A stretch of 64,000 nt of DNA from Caprimulgus europaeus (lineage: Eukaryota > Chordata > Aves > Caprimulgiformes > Caprimulgidae), in the NCBI GenBank assembly GCA_907165065.1, contig OU015529.1, positions 4,519,054-4,583,053 of the forward strand. Direction: 5' to 3'. How positions within the stretch are numbered: position 1 is the first letter of the stretch; every line of letters begins with the position of its first letter. Positions 59,001 to 64,000 of the stretch are shown one piece after another. Below the pieces are notes generated by a model. The model did not search any database, had not been told where the DNA came from, and saw only the letters and a program-made list of their open reading frames with translations. A program made the position numbers and the translations under genes.

Positions 59001-61637
59001 GTTTCAACTTGTTATGTAAAATTGAGGGGAGGGGGGGTAAGAAAAACAAAGATTAGGTCAGGACAGGCTGAAAAACTGCCTTTTCACATCTCTGGAATAA
59101 CGTAGTCTGGCACTCTCATTGCATACTCAGACGATGCACCATTAACACTGTCTAGCAGCCACTGCTATTGCAGTCAGATCTAGATCTAATGCTTGCAATC
59201 AGAGGATAAAACAAATACCTCCAAATCTAATTCCTGACACTGATTCAGAATATTTGCACTACTCCTGGCAGTGTGATCTGGTGCAGCTGATAATCAAGGT
59301 GAAATAAGCAGCTTTAGGGCCTGGAGAAGGTAGCAGGACTAAGCATCTTCCCTTCCACTTCTGTTCATTAAGGGGTTGAAAGCCCTCAGGATCTCTGTGA
59401 AGGTTGGGTCATCCCAAGCACAGAAGAGTGTGCAGGTGAGGTGGCCAAGGATCTCCCTGTGTCTGTGCAATGCTTTTATGCAGACCTGTGGCTGATGCAG
59501 CAAGTGCACAGCCAAGCCCTTAGTAAAATGCCATCTCTAACCAACAGAGAGGCCATTCACAAAGATTTCCTGAAGCTCTACTGAAAACAAGAGCAAGATT
59601 AAAAAAAAAATATTCAGATACTGTCTTTTCATGGTTCCTCAAAGGCACGTATTTGGGATTTTTGCCTAGAATACTGAGGTGAATGTTGATTTGTTACTGC
59701 TAGAAGGTTGTAAGATGAATTAATTTTTAATTTGTTTGGGGTTTTTTGTGCTTACAGGTAAGGTTACAGGTCGGGCTCTATGTTGTGTATCTTTTGGACT
59801 GGTTGACAGTTTTTCACAAAGATCAGATACTCGTTCTTCGCTTGGAGGATCATGCATCGAATGTGAAATACACCATGCACATGGTGTTCCAGTTTCTGGA
59901 TCTTGGTAGGTGTCTTCTGTCTGCTTTGAGATGCTTGAAAAAATAATTATTATCCTTCTTCTAGGTCATTTTTGCTTTATTAAGAGACCTTATAGCAACC
60001 TTCCAGTACCTGAAGGGGACCAACAGAAAGGCTGGGGAGGGACTTTTTACAGCGGTAGGGAGTGATAGAACAACGGGTGATGGCTTTAAACTGGAAGAGG
60101 GCAGGTTTAGATTAGATATTAGGAAGGAATCCTTCACTGTAAGGGTAGTGAGACACTGGCCCAGGTTGCCCAGAGAAGCTGTGGCTGCTTCTCCCTGAAA
60201 GTGTTCAAGGCCAGGTTGGATGAGGCTTTGAGCAACCTGGTCTAGTGGAAGGTGTCCCTGCTGATGGCAGGGGGGTTGGGACTGGATGAGTTTTAAGGTC
60301 CCTTCTAACCCAAACCAGTCTATGATTCTATGAAAACAGAAGCATGGGAATCTGTTTTGGAGGATGCATTAACCTTGTTTCCTAGAGTCAAGCAAAACTG
60401 AAATTCCCAAATTCCCATAGAAAGACTGGTGTGAGAAGATCTTAAGAACACTATATCAAGGAAAAAAATCTATCTAATTCAGAATGCAAGGATCTATCTT
60501 ACCATATGGAAGCTAGTCCTGCTTCTGAAGACAGTCAGGGCTTGTTTGTCATGGGCTCACATAGGTGCAAGAGCTATCCCACACTATTTAAACAACTCGA
60601 AGTGCTGCCATGGTCTGTGTGCTGTTCCTAACATGCACCAATCCAGAATCTAAATCTGAGTATGAAGAAAGGTTGTGTTTCTAGCTGAGGAGAAGGGGAA
60701 ATTGTGTTATTACTGTGTTGGTTGAGACATCTGTTGCTAATCCTTGGAGAAACACTGGCAGACAAAATGTTGCCCAATGTTGATTTGACAGTAGCAAGAG
60801 GATGAAAATGTGGCTGCAAAATAGTCTGGCTGGTCTAAACACTGGTCTAGATGGTGAGAAAGTTTGAATGTAGCAGACTGAACAGATGAAGAGCTTGGCA
60901 TCTTCTTCCTGAATATGGTTTATACTGGAAAAGTCTGTGATCTTTTGTCTTAGGGCTTGCATTTATTCCTGAAATAGGGCCATTGCTCTACCTCTGTGCC
61001 ACTTCGACCCCTCTGACAAGCTCAAAAATGAAGAAAAAAGGGCTCACATGAGTGAGCATGTGGAGTTTCTACACAGTATTAAACAACTCACATGGTAAAA
61101 TGAAATAACAGTATAGAATAATTGCAACTCCAAAATGGACAGGAAGTTGTGTTCAATGTCATAGTTGTTTTCTGAAAACAATTTTTTTTTTCCTCCAGAA
61201 ATGATTTATGCTGCTTGTTGTAGAGATGATTAATTAATATGAAAGGAAAATGTATTATTTCCATATTTACTAGCAGTGATTTATTTTATTAATCTAAGCC
61301 TGTATTCAATATTCTGAAACACCATCGTTGCTAACACACTTTCCATTTGTTTTCCCTTGGCAAACCTTCTGGGTTAGTCATTTGTCTTCTTTATCACAGG
61401 CATTTTTTGGTGAAATATTTTAAGATAATATTCTATTTTTCCACAGGACCTCTAAGTGAGAAACAAGAAGCTCTGATTACAAAGAGTCCTGCATCAAACA
61501 CTAGACGACCTGAAGACAGAAGTCTGGGACCTATGCTACCAACAACAAAGGCAATTTTAAGAGATTTCTATAGGCCTTTTAATACAAAACTGGCACAAGT
61601 TCTTTCTGATGACGCTTTTTTATGGAAGAGGACATAA
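40495..61637 (+). CDS. CHST15: CHST15, N-acetylgalactosamine 4-sulfate 6-O-sulfotransferase (seven coding exons, whole CDS span)
   Basis: The coding exons are 40495-41037, 41825-42164, 46456-46602, 51888-52044, 56066-56222, 59758-59905 and 61447-61637. Every intron starts GT and ends AG, phases match, and the join is 1683 nt (560 residues plus stop); the human protein is about 561. The enzyme is a type II Golgi membrane protein that transfers sulfate from PAPS to C6 of 4-sulfated GalNAc in chondroitin/dermatan sulfate, giving CS-E units. Visible parts: Cys-rich cytosolic tail 1-40, membrane anchor about 78-100, luminal stem, then the sulfotransferase fold with 5'-phosphosulfate loop [15 protein letters not shown] (Lys262) and 3'-phosphate site RDPVERLYS (391-399). 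Sequons occur at N125, N141, N206, N363, N408 and N440. The start at 40495 matches the recalled human N-terminus (MRxCINCC). No frameshift or stop interrupts it, so it looks functional. Confidence 0.97.
41038..41824 (+). other. CHST15: CHST15 intron between coding exons 1 and 2
   Basis: 787 bp, GTAAGT to TTGCAG. At about 41562-41592 GAGGTCCTTTCTGGCCTTAA resembles the tail of an ancient CR1/L3 copy. Nothing else is seen. Confidence 0.85.
41825..42164 (+). CDS. CHST15: CHST15 coding exon 2 (residues 182-294, first base of 295)
   Basis: The exon starts right after a TTGCAG acceptor and ends before a GTGAGT donor at 42165 (phase 1). It carries the 5'-phosphosulfate-binding loop [15 protein letters not shown] at about 258-272, whose Lys262 should contact the PAPS sulfate, followed by the conserved [11 protein letters not shown] block. 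There is a sequon at N206 (NTT). The sequence is very close to the mammalian protein in this part. Confidence 0.96.
44664..44710 (+). repeat. A-rich purine tract
   Basis: About 47 bp of A runs broken by G runs. It is not flanked by an identifiable retroelement. Confidence 0.8.
45177..45276 (-). mobile_element. Short CR1 LINE 3' end, antisense
   Basis: The + strand reads ATCATAGAATCACAGAATGG, then GGAAGGGATCTTTAAAGGTC and TACAACCTCTCTGCAGTG. Only the last 100 bp of the LINE is present. Confidence 0.92.
46149..46432 (+). repeat. (TTTTA)n pentanucleotide microsatellite with decayed 3' part
   Basis: The tract is pure from about 46149 to 46307 (about 32 units). It then continues as interrupted T-rich units (TCTTTTTTTATTTTA) up to about 25 bp before the acceptor of coding exon 3. 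All three + strand frames are free of stops in the pure tract, which creates a long spurious frame running into the exon. Confidence 0.96.
46456..46602 (+). CDS. CHST15: CHST15 coding exon 3 (residues 295-343)
   Basis: This 147-nt exon encodes the IIRLRDG...[17 protein letters not shown] block of the sulfotransferase domain and ends KMNNIVIG. The acceptor is TTTTTAG at 46449-46455 and the donor is GTAGGG at 46603. The acceptor lies just downstream of a large TTTTA microsatellite and its decayed continuation, so the pyrimidine tract is partly made from repeat sequence. The exon starts and ends in phase 1, so skipping it would keep the frame. Confidence 0.94.
47391..47588 (-). mobile_element. 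CR1 LINE 3' end, antisense
   Basis: The + strand reads AGAATCATAGACTGGTCTGG and continues GGAAGGGACCTTAAAGCTCA to GGCAACCTGG. It is nearly identical, in reverse orientation, to the 16036 copy, indicating a recently active subfamily. Confidence 0.95.
49088..49138 (+). repeat. T/G-rich tract
   Basis: Runs of G (three to six) separated by T runs. Possible but imperfect quadruplex former. Confidence 0.7.
49555..50205 (+). mobile_element. CR1 LINE 3' fragment, longest in window (about 650 bp)
   Basis: Begins at ACTTGACATGAGCCAGCAG, runs through CTGGGCTGCATCAAAAGAGG and GGGTCCATAGGAGAGCCAGG, and ends ATTCTATGATTCTATAAT. Its ORF2 C-terminal frame is open for about 106 codons (49575-49895) before decay. 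Confidence 0.95.
51888..52044 (+). CDS. CHST15: CHST15 coding exon 4 (residues 344-395, part of 396)
   Basis: The exon encodes [19 protein letters not shown] followed by the strand leading to MLRDPVE, the first half of the 3'-phosphate-binding site (Arg391). The acceptor is TTTCCAG and the donor GTGAGC at 52045. It ends in phase 2. A sequon is present at N363 (NST). Confidence 0.95.
52045..56065 (+). other. CHST15: CHST15 intron between coding exons 4 and 5
   Basis: 4.0 kb, GTGAGC to TTTGCAG. No transposon recognised. A slightly GC-richer patch lies at 52950-53160, with only short frames that match nothing I know. Confidence 0.88.
56066..56222 (+). CDS. CHST15: CHST15 coding exon 5 (residues 396-448)
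   Basis: The first base completes Arg396. The exon supplies LYSDYLYF, the second half of the 3'-phosphate site including Ser399. It continues through a helical stretch ([17 protein letters not shown]) to NNTLNNAMP. The acceptor is TTTGCAG and the donor GTAAGT at 56223, giving a phase 0 end. Sequons are present at N408 and N440. Confidence 0.95.
56650..56675. repeat. Perfect T12A12 palindrome
   Basis: Twelve T followed by twelve A, closed by C and G, giving a 26-bp perfect inverted repeat without a loop. Confidence 0.9.
58214..58702 (-). mobile_element. CR1 LINE 3' fragment, antisense
   Basis: The + strand starts AGAGTCACAGAATCCCAG and continues GGAAAAGCCCTTTAAGATCA, CACTGCCCTGGGCAACCCCT and CTCCTTTTCTCCAGGCTCAA. 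It is of the same group as 1682 and 37337. An antisense frame of 155 codons and a sense frame of 135 codons are both LINE shadows. Confidence 0.95.
59758..59905 (+). CDS. CHST15: CHST15 coding exon 6 (residues 449-497, first base of 498)
   Basis: The exon encodes VRLQVGLY...YLLDWLTVF and the [14 protein letters not shown] block near the C-terminal half of the fold. The acceptor is CTTACAG; the donor is GTAGGT at 59906. The first exon bases are GTAAGG, so the boundary reads CAG|GTAAGG, which is also a donor consensus. A second TTACAG lies 12 nt downstream and would give an in-frame four-residue shorter form. Confidence 0.95.
59906..61446 (+). other. CHST15: CHST15 intron between coding exons 6 and 7
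   Basis: 1.5 kb, GTAGGT to TTCCACAG, with one sense CR1 close to the donor. The rest is unique. Confidence 0.9.
59982..60332 (+). mobile_element. CR1 LINE 3' fragment
   Basis: Starts AGAGACCTTATAGCAACCTT and ends CCAGTCTATGATTCTATG. It is of the same young subfamily as 16036 and the antisense copy at 47391, and lies only about 75 bp after the donor of coding exon 6. Confidence 0.95.
61447..61637 (+). CDS. CHST15: CHST15 coding exon 7, C-terminus and stop (residues 498-560)
   Basis: The last coding exon follows a TTCCACAG acceptor. It encodes [15 protein letters not shown], the PEDRSLGPM block and the terminal helix with RDFYRPFN, ending in TAA at 61635-61637. This C-terminal PAPS-sulfotransferase tail is intact and close to the mammalian one. 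Confidence 0.96.
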
Positions 61638-63862
61638 TATGTACATTTAGTGCCACAAATACAGTGCTTAAAGGAGTTTTTATTTTTTTAAATTCTATTT
61701 TTGTGCGTGGATATTTACATTTTTCCCATTCCAAAGAGAAGCCGATTGATGAGCTGAGACTCTCACCTTCAGTCAGCACACTTCACGACAGTTATACCAC
61801 ATTTTTCTTGTGAGAATGTAAAGCATCTTGCTTATCAGTTTATTGCAACTTCTTTTACCCTGGCAAAAGAGTAGAGTGGAAAAGCATTAGTACAAAGATG
61901 ATGTCTTACACTCTCCACGGGGACGTTGAAGTTTAACCTTCTCTAAGATGCTGCAACACAGAATTAGCATCAGTTTCCTACAGTTATGCTTATAATCTCA
62001 TTTTCAATATATGTTATTCATTCATTTTTTCAAACTATCAGTGTCATTTAGTCATTAAAATTTTTAATTGAATTCAACCTAAACTTCTGTTTCTTTTTGT
62101 CAGCATATTCACAAATGGTCTTCACTCGCACTAAGATTTTTGTGTTTCCTTAATTCTGAAACAAAGATAAAGGATAATTACATTTACATAAATTTCCAAG
62201 TCTAATTTATAACTTGAAGATAAATAGACTTTCCTACAGTTCTTGTGAAAGAAAATTTTGTATTTCAGGTAAGAATGGATGATTGTAATCTAAACAACAG
62301 GCCACGTTTAGTGTTTAGCATAACAAATCCATTGTCTTCCATATTTTGTTCATGTAAATATGAATACTTATCATTTATTCATATCACTCACGCATTTTCT
62401 CACAGGAAACCACTAATAGGCTTGATATAAAGTCCATTGCTGGCCATGGAGAGCTTCTAGGGAGTTTTCTATTAACTTCTACACAATTACTCTTCTCCAG
62501 TGCCAAAAAATACTCATTTTAAAATTGTTATGAAATCTTGTTATTAAATGCATAAATGGATAGGATGCAGAGTGTCTTGTATCCTCATAGAAAGACTATG
62601 TTAACTCATGAATTAACTGCACATTATGTGTTTCCCTCTTCAGGAAAGATGTCTACATCTAGTTTAAAAAGTTGAGATACGCAGACTTGAGAAAAGAAAT
62701 TTTGAAAACTACGGAGAAATTTTGGACTATCTGAAAACTTTTATTGGACTAACATGGCCAAATTTTTGTATAAATGTCAATAATTCAATATTTGATTTCA
62801 AACACACCTGGTTAGGGTCACTGCCAGTACAATCTCCAGTCTTCTTGCAAGTAGAACTGGCCAGCACAGTCTACCTAAGATGGAGACTTTTTAAAGAGAC
62901 AAATGAAAATGCTAAAGTGATTGTTTCTTCCCTGAATGTGTGTTGGGTGGGTCAAATGAAGCTGGTATCTGGTTAGCAGGTATCAAAAGCCCAATGAATC
63001 ATCTCTAATTGGCTTCATGTGCCCTTTTGACCTTTTTGTTGGACCCCACAATACAGCTTACTGATGGATTCACAAATACATTTACAAATGCTAAAGGTAA
63101 CTATTCACCATCCTTCTCCATGGAGACATGTTATTCACCTCCTGTGTTTCTAAATAAGGAGTTAATGCTGAAAACTCCACGAGTCCTGAACATTTCACCC
63201 ACGTTAATGTGATTGATGATGTGAGATGTTTGTAACAAAAGTCCATTTCTAGGTCCTTTGACAACTGGTAATGTGCTGTTTAAAAAGGGTTCAGTCTGGT
63301 GTGTTGGGAAAGCCTGTAACAAGTAATTTAGAGAAGCAGTTCTAGACAACCAGAACGAATTAGTTCTAGTTCAGAAATGCTTAGAGATCAAAAATTATTA
63401 GAGAACTGAGAATGGACTGTTTTACCAGCACAAAAGAAGTATCATGGGAGCATGAATCAGAAAATCAGAATGAATTCACCACTATTAGCAAATGTAACAT
63501 TTTCAGTCACCACTTTATCTGCACTAAAGATTTCTGCCAGGTGTGCTCTGAATTAGAGTCAACATTGTGTGGTCAGGATAACTCTATACAGAATAAATCT
63601 GCCGTGCTCAAATATTTCCATTTAGTTATCAGCTACAACCATGATCTAATGACATTACCTTGCCAGTCCTAAAAGATAATTATCTGTCATTAACTTGCAT
63701 TAGTTTCATGAACAAATCACACTCACTGGTTTGTGTCACACTGATGTATGGTGCTGAACTCCTAATCTCTGCCAGGAGACTCATACAGTCCCCCAATGGC
63801 CAGGAAGATTCTCTCTTCCCTTTACCTATGTATATAATCTAAATAAAAACATATTTCATGGT
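61638..63862 (+). other. CHST15: CHST15 3' UTR (probable extent)
   Basis: This is AT-rich, repeat-free sequence after the stop codon. Several ATTTA motifs lie early in it. Possible earlier poly(A) signals are ATTAAA at 62054 and 62543 and AATAAA at 63592. The strongest is AATAAA at 63842, followed by T/G-containing sequence. Open frames here show no recognisable protein. The end point is inferred. Confidence 0.6.
63842..63847 (+). terminator. CHST15: AATAAA polyadenylation signal (distal, likely CHST15)
   Basis: This is a canonical AATAAA hexamer about 2.2 kb after the stop codon, with a TG-containing stretch about 15-30 nt downstream. It is the best candidate for the distal cleavage site. 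An alternative AATAAA lies at 63592. Confidence 0.5.
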
Positions 63863-64000
63863 CAACATGTCTGCTTTAGGCTGAATCATACCCAGCACAC
63901 TGCTAGATCAAGGTCTTATCTAGTTCTGACTCAGAGGAAGGAGAAAGATTGAAGGTTCCCTGTACGAAGGTGGACAGTGGTGACCACATGTGTCCAAGTG
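63863..64000 (+). other. Sequence downstream of the probable CHST15 poly(A) site
   Basis: Only about 140 bp; nothing recognised. Confidence 0.5.

Larger units (their letters stand above)
56223..59757 (+). other. CHST15: CHST15 intron between coding exons 5 and 6
   Basis: 3.5 kb, GTAAGT to CTTACAG. It contains the T12A12 palindrome and the antisense CR1 at 58214. Open frames at 56974-57472 and 57638-58056 show no recognisable domain. Confidence 0.88.

Noticed and set aside
1..64000. tRNA, rRNA and other structural RNA genes
   Set aside because: I saw no convincing cloverleaf or rRNA sequence by eye; the tRNA-like box near 4750 belongs to an old SINE.

Overview
The window is vertebrate nuclear DNA and almost certainly avian. 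Its repeats are dominated by CR1 LINE 3' ends of the bird type, which finish in tandem ATTCTATG octamers. It also holds a solo LTR of the ERVL-like class common in birds. The single protein-coding gene I can support is CHST15 (N-acetylgalactosamine 4-sulfate 6-O-sulfotransferase, also called GALNAC4S-6ST or BRAG), on the + strand. I could not determine the species.

Layout. Positions 1 to about 13,000 are upstream, gene-free, mostly AT-rich DNA with five sense CR1 fragments (one an ancient L3-like piece), one antisense CR1 and an old MIR-like SINE cluster. Positions 13,078-14,270 form a dense CpG island with a TCC run, a 340-bp pentamer array and a GC-rich minisatellite. By position and orientation it is the likely CHST15 promoter and first non-coding exon, but the exact exon is not resolved. 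Positions 14,300-40,418 would be the long first intron (about 26 kb), with several CR1 copies, one solo LTR (24,407-25,011, minus) flanked by a 5-bp target duplication, and a CCCCAT hexamer array. Positions 40,419-61,637 carry seven coding exons with canonical GT/AG junctions and matching phases. They join to 1,683 nt, encoding 560 residues plus stop. The 3' UTR follows from 61,638, with a good AATAAA at 63,842 near the window end.

The protein is a type II Golgi membrane enzyme: a short Cys-rich cytosolic tail, one membrane anchor (about residues 78-100), a luminal stem with N-glycosylation sequons, and a sulfotransferase domain. The 5'-phosphosulfate loop (around Lys262) is in coding exon 2. 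The 3'-phosphate site (Arg391 to Ser399) straddles the junction of coding exons 4 and 5. It makes the doubly sulfated GalNAc units of chondroitin sulfate E.

The most interesting signals are a bird CHST15 tail with exact CCHC zinc-knuckle spacing, the indel-free 68-unit GAGCC/GAGCT array in the CpG island, a large TTTTA microsatellite abutting the acceptor of coding exon 3, and a donor consensus fused to the acceptor of coding exon 6. I saw no multi-gene accessory system, and nothing that looks like a wholly new biological system.
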